Shown here: one piece after another, positions 35,963 through 44,626 of the stretch
How positions within the stretch are numbered: position 1 is the stretch's first letter
Layout of the letters: each line of letters begins with the position of its first letter
NCBI RefSeq assembly: GCF_024733015.1
Contig: NZ_JANKJG010000006.1
Span: 124,001-188,000, forward strand
Origin: Pseudosulfitobacter koreensis
Lineage (GTDB): Bacteria; Pseudomonadota; Alphaproteobacteria; Rhodobacterales; Rhodobacteraceae
Reading direction: 5' to 3'
DNA length: 64,000 nt
Made by a program: the position numbers and the translations under genes
Notes under the pieces: generated by a model
Told to the model about the DNA's origin: nothing
The model's database searches: none
What the model saw: the letters and a program-made list of their open reading frames with translations, nothing else

Positions 35963-37194
35963 TCGAGATCGCGGGACAATCCTATGCGCTGAGCGATCCG
36001 CTGGTGCTGGCCGCTGCGGGGGCCGGGCTGATGCTGTTGCTGATCGTATTCCTGCTGATCGCGACGGTGCGTGCGGCGGGGCGCTCTGCGCGGATGGCGA
36101 TACCGCTGTCGCAGCAGATGCAGATGCTGGGGCAGAACGTACACCAGCTGGGCATGGGGCAGGCGCAATTGCAGGGCGGGCTGCAGACGGTCAGCGACAC
36201 GCAGGCCCATGCACAGGCGCAGATGATCCAGACCGTCGAGGCGCGTCTGGCACATGTCCAGCAACAGATGCAGGACCGTCTGGCCGACAACGCCGCGCGC
36301 AGCCAGCGCGCCATGACCGAGATGCAGGAACGCATGCGCGAGACCTTGCACGGCTCGTCCAAGCAGACCACGACCAGCCTGACGCAATTGCAGGAACGGC
36401 TGGCGTCCATCGACAAGGCGCAGGACAATATCACCAAGCTGTCGGGGGACGTGCTGTCACTGCAGGACATCCTGTCCAACAAGCAGACGCGCGGGGCGTT
36501 CGGGGAAATCCAGCTGACCGATATCGTCAGCAAGGCGCTGCCGCGCGACAGCTACCAGATGCAGGCGACGCTTTCGAACGGACGGCGGGCCGATTGCCTG
36601 ATCCATCTGCCCAACCCGCCCGGCCCCATCGTGATCGACAGCAAATTCCCGCTGGAAGCCTACGAGGCGCTGCGCAAGGCCAAGTCGGATTGGGATCTGA
36701 ACGAGGCCGCCAAGGCGATGCGTGTCGCGGTCAAGAAACACATCAATGATATTTCGACCAAGTATATCCTTGAGGGCGAAACCGCAGACGGGGCGCTGAT
36801 GTTCCTGCCGTCCGAGGCGGTCTATGCCGAGTTGCACGCGAATTTCCCCGAACTGGTGCGTGCGGGGTTCGATGCGCGGGTCTGGATCGTGTCCCCGACC
36901 ACCTGCATGGCCACGCTGAACACCATGCGCGCGATTCTGAAGGATGCGCGGATGCGCGAACAGGCGGGCGCGATCCGCACGACGCTGCGCCAATTGCACC
37001 GCGACGTCGAGATCGTGGTGGAGCGCGTGGACAAGCTGAACCTGCATTTCGGTCAGGCGCGCAAGGATCTGGACGGGATCAGCACCGCCGCTGAGCGTGC
37101 GGGAAAACGGGCGGCGCGGCTGGACAACTTCGACTTCGAGGAAATCGACGAGGTGCCCAGCAAAGTCGTGCCGCTGGCCACGCCCGAGACATAA
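35959..37194 (+). CDS. rmuC: DNA recombination protein RmuC
   Basis: A 411-residue protein with an N-terminal membrane helix (about residues 17-37), a long Gln-rich coiled coil (about 45-165) and the RmuC nuclease-like domain: [35 protein letters not shown] with a PD-(D/E)XK-like core, and [20 protein letters not shown]. RmuC limits DNA inversions and structural rearrangement. The ATG at 35959 overlaps the mutL stop, so the two repair genes are translationally coupled. Confidence 0.93.
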   Translation: MIEIAGQSYALSDPLVLAAAGAGLMLLLIVFLLIATVRAAGRSARMAIPLSQQMQMLGQNVHQLGMGQAQLQGGLQTVSDTQAHAQAQMIQTVEARLAHVQQQMQDRLADNAARSQRAMTEMQERMRETLHGSSKQTTTSLTQLQERLASIDKAQDNITKLSGDVLSLQDILSNKQTRGAFGEIQLTDIVSKALPRDSYQMQATLSNGRRADCLIHLPNPPGPIVIDSKFPLEAYEALRKAKSDWDLNEAAKAMRVAVKKHINDISTKYILEGETADGALMFLPSEAVYAELHANFPELVRAGFDARVWIVSPTTCMATLNTMRAILKDARMREQAGAIRTTLRQLHRDVEIVVERVDKLNLHFGQARKDLDGISTAAERAGKRAARLDNFDFEEIDEVPSKVVPLATPET

Positions 37195-37262
37195 CGCAGG
37201 CTTGTGAAGCGCCTGCATTTGCGGCATAGGCAGCCATCCCCCAGCCACGAAAGGCGACCCCC

Positions 37263-37430
37263 GTGGATTACAAGAAATCAGGCAATGCCAAAGTCGGTAA
37301 AAACGCGCCCCGTCACAGCGAACACAACGCCAAAGGGTCGGACAAGAACCCTTTCGGCAAGGGTTCGGACAAGGCCGCATTGTTGGCCCGCATGAAGGCC
37401 GCAGCCGAATCGAAGAAAAGCCATGACTGA
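37263..37430 (+). CDS. 55-residue basic small protein, unknown function
   Basis: GTG-initiated frame of 55 codons, 68 bases after rmuC. The product starts MDYKKSGNAKVGKNAPRHSE and continues with KGSDKNPFGKGSDKAALLAR and an Ala/Lys helix ending KKSHD. It is highly charged, rich in Lys, Gly and Asn, with an imperfect internal repeat KGSDKNPFGKGSDK. No membrane segment, no cysteine. Codon use (G/C third positions) and the conserved look suggest a true gene rather than chance, but there is no known function. The GTG has only a weak AAAGG site. Confidence 0.65.
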   Translation: MDYKKSGNAKVGKNAPRHSEHNAKGSDKNPFGKGSDKAALLARMKAAAESKKSHD

Positions 37431-37496
37431 ACGGTCCAAAGCAGCAGGTCGCGTCCCATGCTCAAGACGGACGCGACCGAAGACCCAGACCACCCG

Positions 37497-38156
37497 TCAG
37501 ATACGGATGAACCGCTGGACAATCCGCGGCAACAGCCCCTTGAACTGCAGGGGCGCGTCGGAAACCGCGAGACAGATGCAATCTTCGTGAATGTCGGCGA
37601 TGGGTGTGTGGTTCACCGCCGTATCCGCTGTTTCCACATCGCCGCGCGCGAAATAACCGTCTTCGTCCTGGAACGCGCCCTGCAAGACCATCGTCATCTC
37701 GACGCCGTTGTGGCCGTGGTCGGGCATCGCGGCCCCTGCCGGAATGTGCAGCAGCCGCGCCGTGGCTTGCGACGACGTGGGCAGGATCGCCTGACGCACG
37801 CCCATGCCGATATGGCGCCATTTTACGCCGGTCAGATCGTCGCCGATGTAATCGCTGAGCGGTGCGGGCACAGTGCTGCCCGTGCGTTTGGCCGGTGCGC
37901 GCTTGGCTGTGACAGCCGCATTCTCGATCCGCTCCATCACGGCGGCCAGGCTGCCGGTGTCCAGCGTCGCCAGCGTTTCGTCGCCAGTGTCCAGCATCGC
38001 GCCGCCGATGCTGTCGTAGCTGGCCAGTTGCGCGCGGCACTCGTCACACATTGAAACATGGGTCGCCACCAGGATATTGAACGCCTCGGGCAGGGTGCCT
38101 GCCGAGTATCCCATCAGCAACTGGTCCGTGATGTGGTGTTTGATGTTGTTTGTCAT
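37497..38156 (-). CDS. chrR: ChrR-type zinc anti-sigma factor
   Basis: A 219-residue anti-sigma factor of the ChrR family, which holds RpoE inactive until singlet oxygen is present. The N-terminal ZAS domain has the zinc motif His33-x3-Cys37-x2-Cys40 (HVSMCDEC). The C-terminal cupin has the second metal site MPDHGHNGVEMTMV (His147, His149, Glu153) and His183 in VNHTP, followed by EDCICLAV with two cysteines. All metal ligands described for Rhodobacter sphaeroides ChrR have a counterpart. Five bases downstream of rpoE. Confidence 0.95.
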   Translation of the reverse strand: MTNNIKHHITDQLLMGYSAGTLPEAFNILVATHVSMCDECRAQLASYDSIGGAMLDTGDETLATLDTGSLAAVMERIENAAVTAKRAPAKRTGSTVPAPLSDYIGDDLTGVKWRHIGMGVRQAILPTSSQATARLLHIPAGAAMPDHGHNGVEMTMVLQGAFQDEDGYFARGDVETADTAVNHTPIADIHEDCICLAVSDAPLQFKGLLPRIVQRFIRI

Positions 38157-38161
38157 TGCTC

Positions 38162-38716
38162 TTACTTCATTGTGTGACGCAAACGATCCAGCGCCAGACG
38201 TATCCTGGATTTGATCGTGCCCAAGGGCAGACCGGTCTGTGCTGCAATTTCGCTGTGGGTCAGATCCCCGAAATATGCCTTTTCGATCAGTGCGCGCTGT
38301 TGCGCGGGCAAATCCGCGATGGCGCGCACCAATGTTTCACTTTCCTGCTGCAGGGCGATCACATCCGCCTGCGCCGGTTCTTCTGCGGGTCCCCAAGTCA
38401 GGTCTTCCGGCTCGGGGCGGCGCTGCTTGCGCAGCGCGTCGATCTTTCGGTTCCGGGCAATCGTGAAAATCCACGTCGCCACCGACGCACGCGAGGCGTC
38501 GAACATGTGCGCCTTGTTCCAGACGGTCACCATGACCTCCTGCGCGCATTCCTCGGCCAGGGACGCATCCGCCCCCGATTTCATCAAGAACCCCTTCACG
38601 CGCGGCGCGAAATGGGCATAAAGCTCGGCGAACGCGGCGCGGTCCTTTTCCTTGTGGATACGCACCATCTGTTCCACCCAGAGGGCGCGTTTTTCAACCT
38701 TTTCACGCGTCGTCAC
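38162..38716 (-). CDS. rpoE: RpoE-type ECF sigma factor (singlet-oxygen response)
   Basis: A 184-residue ECF sigma factor paired with ChrR. Region 2 (EECAQEVMVTVWNKAHMFD, then ATWIFTIARNRKIDALRKQ) and region 4 (LTHSEIAAQTGLPLGTIKSR) are clear. The frame is open up to an ATG at 38815, but that ATG lies inside the -10 element of the likely autoregulated promoter; the GTG at 38716, with an AGGAC site, gives the normal length and is preferred. In Rhodobacter this sigma factor activates photo-oxidative defence genes; chrR follows immediately. Confidence 0.93.
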   Translation of the reverse strand: MTTREKVEKRALWVEQMVRIHKEKDRAAFAELYAHFAPRVKGFLMKSGADASLAEECAQEVMVTVWNKAHMFDASRASVATWIFTIARNRKIDALRKQRRPEPEDLTWGPAEEPAQADVIALQQESETLVRAIADLPAQQRALIEKAYFGDLTHSEIAAQTGLPLGTIKSRIRLALDRLRHTMK

Positions 38717-38813
38717 TATTTTACGTCCTGTCGCAGGGCCAAACCCCTTGTTCTTGTTACTTCGGCCGACCCGAAGGGCAGGCGTTGCGGTGTCGAGACC
38801 TGCGAACATATCC

Positions 38814-38843
38814 AAGTTACGCGGCGCGTCACCAGTTGGATCA
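38814..38843 (-). promoter_or_regulatory. Sigma-E-type promoter of rpoE-chrR
   Basis: On the minus strand a perfect TGATCC (plus-strand 38838-38843) is followed after 18 bases by TAACTT (38814-38819). TGATCC is the -35 element reported for Rhodobacter RpoE targets with TAA-type -10 boxes. Location about 100 bases before the chosen rpoE start supports autoregulation. Confidence 0.7.
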
Positions 38844-38866
38844 ATAAATTTATTTTGACAGCATTT

Positions 38867-38896
38867 ACATCCGAAACCGGATCTCGTCCGTAATCA
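38867..38896 (+). promoter_or_regulatory. Possible sigma-E-type promoter of the lipid/redox operon
   Basis: ACATCC, 18 bases, TAATCA, ending 38 bases before the amine oxidase start. Same spacing and same -10 beginning (TAA) as the rpoE promoter, but two of six -35 bases differ. Plausible because homologous operons belong to the RpoE regulon. Confidence 0.4.
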
Positions 38897-38934
38897 AGAC
38901 ACAAGAACAATGGCTGCCAAGGAAGCAAGACTAC

Positions 38935-40257
38935 ATGCCTTTTGAAGAACCCGGTGCCCCTCGCACCCAAGGCCAGAATATGGGCCACAAAAAAATCGCA
39001 GTCATCGGAGCAGGTATTTCGGGGATGGGTGCGGCGCACATGCTGCAGGGTCAGCATGCCGTGACGCTGTTCGAGGCCGAACCGCGACTGGGCGGCCACG
39101 CGCGGACCCGGATGGCGGGGCGCAATGCCGACACGCCGGTCGACACCGGATTCATCGTGTTCAACTATGCAAACTATCCGCATCTGGCCAAGCTCTTCGC
39201 AGAGCTGGAGGTGCCGGTGGTGCCGTCGAACATGAGCTTTGGCGCATCCATCGGCGGCGGGCGTCTGGAATATGGTCTGGCCAGCCTTGGCGCGCTGTTC
39301 GCGCAGCGGCGCAATGCGGTTGACCCGCGGTTCCTGGGCATGGTGCGCGATGTCCTGCGGTTCAACAAGCGCGCCCTGCGGCTGGCGCAGGCGGATCAGG
39401 ACATGACTGTTGGCGGGTTTCTTGACCTGCTGGGAACAGGCAAATGGTTCCGCGACTATTACCTGTTGCCCCTGTCCGGCGCGATCTGGTCGACGCCCAC
39501 GGAAAAGATCATGGATTTTCCGGCGCACGCGATGATCCAGTTTTTTGAAAACCACGCGCTGCTGAACTATTCGGGTCAGCATCAGTGGTACACGGTCGAG
39601 GGCGGCAGCCGTCAGTACGTCAGCCGACTGGAGGCTGCCTTGACCCGCAATGGTGTCGATATTCGCCTGAACGCGCCGGTGCAATCGGTGCGGCGCACCG
39701 GGTTTGGTGCCGAGGTCAAGGCGCGGGGCGGTGCGTGGGAGGCCTTCGACGAGGTGGTCTTTGCCACCCATTCCGACGACACGCTTTGGATGCTGGCGGA
39801 CCCGTCCGCGCAGGAACAATCGGTTCTTGGTGCCATTAAATATCAGCCCAACGACATCGTGCTGCATTCCGACGAAAGCGTGATGCCGCGCAGGCGTCAG
39901 ACATGGTCGTCCTGGGTCTATACCGAAGCAGCCGATGCCAGTTCCGAACGGATCGACCTGACCTATTGGATGAACTCGCTGCAACCCTGGCTGAAGAACG
40001 AGCAGTTCTTTGTCACGCTCAACACCCGCCGCGACATCCGCCCCGATCTGATCTGGGATCAGGCCACGCTGCGCCATCCGGTCTATGATCTGGCGGCACT
40101 GGCGGCGCAAAAGCAGGCGGCGCAGATGAACGGCACCAATCACACTTGGCTGTGCGGCGCGTGGATGAAGAACGGCTTTCACGAAGACGGGCTGTCTTCG
40201 GCCTTTGACGTGGCGCAGGACCTGTTGACGCCCCAGGGGATGTTGGCGGCGGAATGA
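38935..40257 (+). CDS. FAD-dependent amine-oxidase-like oxidoreductase
   Basis: A 440-residue flavoprotein. The dinucleotide motif KKIAVIGAGISGMGAAHML (residues about 18-36) is followed by FEAEPRLGGHARTR; the middle holds the substrate domain and the C-terminus the second FAD element HTWLCGAWMKNGFHEDGLSSA. It belongs to the group found with cyclopropane-fatty-acid genes; in Rhodobacter sphaeroides a member of this group is in the RpoE regulon and has been tied to furan fatty acid formation. The ATG at 38935 or at 38980 (MGHKK) could be the start. First gene of a five-gene operon with overlapping ends. Confidence 0.85.
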   Translation: MPFEEPGAPRTQGQNMGHKKIAVIGAGISGMGAAHMLQGQHAVTLFEAEPRLGGHARTRMAGRNADTPVDTGFIVFNYANYPHLAKLFAELEVPVVPSNMSFGASIGGGRLEYGLASLGALFAQRRNAVDPRFLGMVRDVLRFNKRALRLAQADQDMTVGGFLDLLGTGKWFRDYYLLPLSGAIWSTPTEKIMDFPAHAMIQFFENHALLNYSGQHQWYTVEGGSRQYVSRLEAALTRNGVDIRLNAPVQSVRRTGFGAEVKARGGAWEAFDEVVFATHSDDTLWMLADPSAQEQSVLGAIKYQPNDIVLHSDESVMPRRRQTWSSWVYTEAADASSERIDLTYWMNSLQPWLKNEQFFVTLNTRRDIRPDLIWDQATLRHPVYDLAALAAQKQAAQMNGTNHTWLCGAWMKNGFHEDGLSSAFDVAQDLLTPQGMLAAE

Positions 40258-41015
40258 CGGCGGGCATTGATCATATCGCGGCGCAGACCTTTCACGGGCG
40301 CAAGGGGGCGGTCGAAAACGCGTTTCGCTATTCGATAGACTACGTTCTGCTGGATGCCGAGGCCGAAGTGACGGGTCCTTCCCTCTTTACCCGAAACGGG
40401 CGCGGGATCGCCGCACTGGACGATGCGGACCACGGCGGCGCGCCAAAGGACGGGCGCGGGGCTGCGTGGGTGCGCGATGTGCTGCGCGACTGGCAGGTGC
40501 CGAATGTGGCCCGGATTGAACTGCTGGCCCAGCCCAAGATGCTGGGACATGTGTTCAACCCGGTCAGCTTCTGGCTCTGCCGTCGCGAGGACGGCGCGCT
40601 GGTGGCCGTGATCGCCGAGGTGTCGAACACCTTTGGCGACCGCCACAGCTATCTGGTGCACCATCCCGATCACCGGCCCATAGCACCCAGCGACCGGATG
40701 CGGGCGACCAAGATCTTTCACGTCTCGCCGTTTCAGCCCATCGAAGGCGGCTATGAATTCCGGTTCGACATCTCGCAGGATCGTATCGGCATCTGGATCG
40801 ACTACAGCCGGGGCCATGGCGGGCTGATCGCCACGCTGACGGGCCAGCGTGTGCCGCTGAGCAACGCGGGCATATTGCGCGCGCTGCTGCGCCGTCCGTT
40901 CGGATCGCGCCGGGTGCAGGCGCTGATCCTGTGGCAAGCGCTTAAGCTGCGGCTGAAGGGCGCGACGTTCCGGTCACGCCCCGCGCCGCCCGCCGAAGAC
41001 GTGTCGCGGGGATGA
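40254..41015 (+). CDS. DUF1365 domain-containing protein
   Basis: A 253-residue DUF1365 protein. Family blocks: GRKGAVENAFRYSIDYVLLD at the N-terminus, PKMLGHVFNPVSFWLCRRED (about 97-116), EVSNTFGDRHSYLV and the KIFHVSPFQPIEGGYEFRF strand. It has no signal peptide. It almost always occurs next to the amine-oxidase-like gene and a cyclopropane-fatty-acid synthase; here the synthase is missing and the MFS gene follows directly. A role in membrane lipid modification is inferred from this linkage. ATGA overlap on both sides. Confidence 0.88.
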   Translation: MTAGIDHIAAQTFHGRKGAVENAFRYSIDYVLLDAEAEVTGPSLFTRNGRGIAALDDADHGGAPKDGRGAAWVRDVLRDWQVPNVARIELLAQPKMLGHVFNPVSFWLCRREDGALVAVIAEVSNTFGDRHSYLVHHPDHRPIAPSDRMRATKIFHVSPFQPIEGGYEFRFDISQDRIGIWIDYSRGHGGLIATLTGQRVPLSNAGILRALLRRPFGSRRVQALILWQALKLRLKGATFRSRPAPPAEDVSRG

Positions 41016-42256
41016 CCCGCAGCGCTCCGCATTTGCCCGCTTTCGCAGTCTTTGCAGCCCTTCTGGCCGCGGCAGGTCTGCCAATCTACATTCACGCGCC
41101 AAAGTTCTATGTGGATGAATACGGCGTGTCGCTGGGCGCATTGGGCGCGGTGCTGTTTGGGCTGCGTTTGCTGGACGTGGTCCAGGACCCGCTGTTCGGG
41201 CGTCTGGGCGACCGTCTGCGCGACCGGCGCGGGCTGGCCGTCGGCGTGGCGGCGTCGGTGATGGCGCTGGCGATGGTGGGGCTGTTCGCAGTGCCGCCGT
41301 TGGTGTCGCCGCTGGTCTGGTTCGCGGTGATGCTGACGCTGGTGTTCTCGGGGTTCAGCTTTCTGACCATCGTGTTCTATGCCCAAGGGGTGCTGAGCGC
41401 GGCTAAACTGCCGGGGCAGGGCCATCTGCGGCTGGCCCGCTGGCGTGAAACGGGTGCGCTGCTGGGCGTCTGCGTGGCGGCGATTGCGCCTGTGGTGCTG
41501 GGCCTTTGGATGCAGATGCCCTTTGCGGGCTTTGCCGCAGGGTTCGCGGTGCTGGCGCTGGCGGCTGTGGTGCTGATGCGGGGCGAATGGTCGGGGGCGG
41601 GACTGCCTGCCTCGACCGGGCTGCGCGCGGTGCTGCGTGACGGGCTGGCGCTGCGGTTGCTGCTGATCGCGATGCTGAACGCCGCACCTGTCGCGGTTAC
41701 GACCACGCTGTTTTTGTTTTTCGTCGATGCGCGGCTGGATGCGGGCGGGCTTGAGGGGCCGCTGCTTTTGGCCTTCTTCCTGTCTGCGGCCTGCGCCGCG
41801 CCGGTCTGGGGCGTGCTGGCGGAACGTCATGGGCCCAAGCCCGTGTTGCTGGCCGCGATGGCCCTGTCGATTGCAGCGCTGGGCGGTGCCGTGTTTCTGG
41901 GCGCGGGCGACTGGGCGTGGTTCGCGGTGATCTGTCTGGCGTCGGGGGCCGCACTTGGCGCGGACCTGACGCTGCTGCCTGCGATATTTGCCGCGCGCAT
42001 GGCGCAGATCTCTCCGGGTGCGACCGACGGGTTCGGGCTGTGGTCTTTCGTGTCGAAATTCACATTGGCCTTTGCCGCCGTCACCCTGCTGCCCGCCTTG
42101 GAGGCCGCAGGCTTCGACAGCAAGGGGGAAAGCCCTGCCGCCGCGCTGACGTTGCTCGCGGTGCTTTATGCGCTGGTGCCTTGCGGGCTGAAACTGCTGG
42201 CGATGGCCCTGTTGGCCGCCACCCCGATTGCCACCCGCATTGAAGGAGCGACATGA
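41012..42256 (+). CDS. MFS transporter (GPH/sugar-cation symporter-like)
   Basis: A 414-residue twelve-helix major facilitator. After helix 2 comes the loop DVVQDPLFGRLGDRLRDRRG, typical of the GPH/MFS_2 cation symporter branch. Unlike sugar carriers it sits in a lipid/redox operon, as such proteins do in related sigma-E operons, so it may flip or carry a lipid-related substrate; that is inference. Overlaps DUF1365 before it and DUF3833 after it by four bases each. Confidence 0.85.
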   Translation: MTRSAPHLPAFAVFAALLAAAGLPIYIHAPKFYVDEYGVSLGALGAVLFGLRLLDVVQDPLFGRLGDRLRDRRGLAVGVAASVMALAMVGLFAVPPLVSPLVWFAVMLTLVFSGFSFLTIVFYAQGVLSAAKLPGQGHLRLARWRETGALLGVCVAAIAPVVLGLWMQMPFAGFAAGFAVLALAAVVLMRGEWSGAGLPASTGLRAVLRDGLALRLLLIAMLNAAPVAVTTTLFLFFVDARLDAGGLEGPLLLAFFLSAACAAPVWGVLAERHGPKPVLLAAMALSIAALGGAVFLGAGDWAWFAVICLASGAALGADLTLLPAIFAARMAQISPGATDGFGLWSFVSKFTLAFAAVTLLPALEAAGFDSKGESPAAALTLLAVLYALVPCGLKLLAMALLAATPIATRIEGAT

Positions 42257-42828
42257 TGACAGCCGCACTGATTGCCGCGATTCTTATTCTGGCGCTGGTC
42301 TGGGCACGCAACCGCTGGACGCGTTTTGCCGCGCAACGGCCTGCGGATTACGGCGGGCAAGACGGCCCCGCCTTTGACCTGCGCACCCATCTGGATGGCC
42401 CGATGATCTGCGAGGGCGTGATCTATGGCCCGCTTGGCCGTGTGACCAGCCGGTTTCACGGGCAGTTCACGTGCACATGGGATGGCGACACCGGCGTGAT
42501 GAAGGAGCTTTTCACCTATGCCGACGGCAGCACGCAAGCGCGCGCCTGGGCCCTGAAGTGTCACGCCGAGGGCCGTGTGACCGCCACCGCCGAGGATGTG
42601 GTCGGAACCGCCGAGGGCGCGACCAGCGGCCCCGCGTTCCAGTTGCGTTACCGCATCAAGCTGGCGGAGGATGCGGGCGGGCATGTTTTGAGCGCCATCG
42701 ACTGGATGTATCTGACGCCGAATGGCACGATCACCAACCGCTCGCAATTCTACAAATTCGGGATCTGCGTGGCGGAACTGGTGGCGACCATAAGGCCCGC
42801 CGACGGTGCGGGAAAATTCAAGGAATAG
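42253..42828 (+). CDS. DUF3833 family protein
   Basis: A 191-residue protein with one N-terminal membrane helix (about residues 3-18, ALIAAILILALVWA) and a DUF3833 domain: PAFDLRTHLDGPMICEGVIY (about 39-58), GRVTSRFHGQFTCTWDGDTG and SAIDWMYLTPNGTITNRSQF (about 147-166). Function unknown; lipocalin-like beta structure is expected. The ATG at 42253 overlaps the MFS stop, and a second ATG one codon later (42256) would also do. Confidence 0.85.
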   Translation: MMTAALIAAILILALVWARNRWTRFAAQRPADYGGQDGPAFDLRTHLDGPMICEGVIYGPLGRVTSRFHGQFTCTWDGDTGVMKELFTYADGSTQARAWALKCHAEGRVTATAEDVVGTAEGATSGPAFQLRYRIKLAEDAGGHVLSAIDWMYLTPNGTITNRSQFYKFGICVAELVATIRPADGAGKFKE

Positions 42829-42838
42829 GAGACGGAAC

Positions 42839-43567
42839 ATGGATTGGCAGGGCAAGCGGTATTGGCTGGTAGGGGCAAGCGACGGTCTGGGGGCGGCATT
42901 GGCCCGCAAACTCAGCGCGCGCGGCGTCGAACTGGTCTTGTCCGCCCGGTCCGAGGACAAGTTGCAGGCGCTGGCCGATGATCTGCCCGGCAAGGCGACG
43001 GTGCAACCTGTGGACATCGCCGACATGGACAGTGTCAGGGCGGCGGCCAAGGCGGTGGGGCAGGTCGACGGGCTGGTGCTGCTGGCGGGCGTCTACTGGC
43101 CCTTCGGCGCCAAGGAATGGGATGCCGATCAGGCCGTCGCGATGGCTGATATCAACTTTACCGGTTTCATGCGGGTGCTGGGGCAGGTGGTGCCGGATTT
43201 CGTCGCGCGCGATGCGGGGCACATCGTGATCACGTCCAGCCTGACGGGGTTTCGCGGGCTGCCGGGATCAATCGGCTACACCGCCAGCAAGGCCGCGACC
43301 ATGTCGCTGGCGGAATGCATGCACGCCGACCTGCGCAAGACCGGCGTGCTGGTTCAGGTCTGCAATCCGGGCTTCATCAGGACGCAGCTGACCGACAAGA
43401 ACGACTTCAAGATGCCGATGATCATGGAGCCGGATATTGCCGCGCGCCATATGGTCGAGCACATGGAAACCGACCATTTCAAGACCAGCTTCCCCTGGCT
43501 GTTCTCGCTGGTGTTCCGCGGCGCGAACTTCCTGCCCGATTGGATTTATTACCGTATCTTCAGCTGA
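42839..43567 (+). CDS. Short-chain dehydrogenase/reductase
   Basis: A 242-residue classical SDR. Cofactor loop GASDGLGAALARKL (about residues 10-23), active-site Ser in IVITSSLTGFRG and the YTASKAA motif with catalytic Tyr and Lys. The C-terminal tail is hydrophobic (FPWLFSLVFRGANFLPDWIYY), suggesting membrane contact and a lipid-like substrate. Last gene of the five-gene operon, with an AGGAGACGGA ribosome site. Confidence 0.92.
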   Translation: MDWQGKRYWLVGASDGLGAALARKLSARGVELVLSARSEDKLQALADDLPGKATVQPVDIADMDSVRAAAKAVGQVDGLVLLAGVYWPFGAKEWDADQAVAMADINFTGFMRVLGQVVPDFVARDAGHIVITSSLTGFRGLPGSIGYTASKAATMSLAECMHADLRKTGVLVQVCNPGFIRTQLTDKNDFKMPMIMEPDIAARHMVEHMETDHFKTSFPWLFSLVFRGANFLPDWIYYRIFS

Positions 43568-43576
43568 GCCTACGCG

Positions 43577-44626
43577 TCACAGTTCGGCCATGTGGTCGTC
43601 GAACGTCGCCCTGGCACGGCCCCAGACGCCGCTGTCCAGATCGCCCAGCGTCAACAGGCTGGGCAGCAACTGGCCTGCGTAATCCTGCGAGCTTTCCAGC
43701 GGCAGCATCGACGGCAGGTTGTCGATGGCAGTGACGTCCAGCGGCGGCGCATCATGCACGCGCAGCGCGGGCGCGTCCCATGTGGTGGTGCGGTCATAGA
43801 CCTTGACCGGGGAAAAGTCGCTGTCGGGATCGCAGGCGATATCGCCGATCACCCGCAAGGCGCGGTCGTCTGTCTTGGCTGATGCGGGCACGAAGACCGG
43901 CGTGCCGGGGCGGGCAAGGATGCAGTTGAAGAACAGCGCGTGTTGCAACACCTGCGGGAACGGCCCACCGGAGCGGGTCTCGTCGATGTCCCATTTGGTG
44001 ACCGCGACGCCCATCGCTTCGCAGAGGTCCGCAGCGCCGGTGCCGACACGGCCAAGGGCTCCGATCACCAGCGCGTCGGGGCGTTTTGAATCGCCCAGCT
44101 CGGATTGCAGATCGTCGCGCAACGCTTGCGCCGAGGGGTAGGTGCCCACGGGGCCGCACAGCGCGTCGCGCTGCTGCGCCGCCCAGCATTTCAGGGCGAC
44201 GGCGGCACCCGCATAGCCTGCCCAATAGCCGAAAGCGGCGACGCGGCGGCCTTCGGGTGTGACCAGATATTCCAGATCATAGAGCGTCCCGCCGCCTGCC
44301 TTGAACCGTTGCAACAGGCGCAGACCTGCGGGCTGTCCCTTGAAGGCGTGGCCGAACATGATGTGGCGGTGCGGCAGCGGCGTGCCGTCCTCGGGCAGTT
44401 CCTTTAGCCCGAAGATGATCGCATCCTTCGGGGCATCGGGCCATGAATAGGCGTCGGCAATCTTGGCCCCTGCCTCGGCAAAGCTTTCGACGGGCATGCA
44501 GCGCGTCGGGCTGTCCTCGACGGTCACGCGGATGCCTGCCTTGGTCAGTTCGCGGACCCCGTCGGGCGTCAGACCCACACGTTCTTCGTTGTCGCGTTGC
44601 TCGGCGCGGACCCACAGATGCGTCAT
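43577..44626 (-). CDS. Saccharopine dehydrogenase (lysine-forming)-like protein
   Basis: A 349-residue protein related to alanine dehydrogenase and to NAD-dependent saccharopine dehydrogenase of the LYS1 type. The N-terminal domain has RAEQRDNEERVGLTPDGVREL and FGLKELPEDGTPLPHRHIMFGHAFKGQ; the central Rossmann region ALVIGALGRVGTGAADLCE binds NAD. True bacterial saccharopine pathways for lysine are rare, and dapB is present in this window, so the reaction may be lysine catabolism or another amino acid; uncertain. Overlaps the GST gene start by four bases. Confidence 0.82.
   Translation of the reverse strand: MTHLWVRAEQRDNEERVGLTPDGVRELTKAGIRVTVEDSPTRCMPVESFAEAGAKIADAYSWPDAPKDAIIFGLKELPEDGTPLPHRHIMFGHAFKGQPAGLRLLQRFKAGGGTLYDLEYLVTPEGRRVAAFGYWAGYAGAAVALKCWAAQQRDALCGPVGTYPSAQALRDDLQSELGDSKRPDALVIGALGRVGTGAADLCEAMGVAVTKWDIDETRSGGPFPQVLQHALFFNCILARPGTPVFVPASAKTDDRALRVIGDIACDPDSDFSPVKVYDRTTTWDAPALRVHDAPPLDVTAIDNLPSMLPLESSQDYAGQLLPSLLTLGDLDSGVWGRARATFDDHMAEL

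Noticed and set aside
38717-38815. A longer RpoE starting at the ATG at 38815
   Set aside because: The extra 33 residues have no sigma-factor similarity and the ATG falls inside the -10 element of the likely autoregulated promoter.
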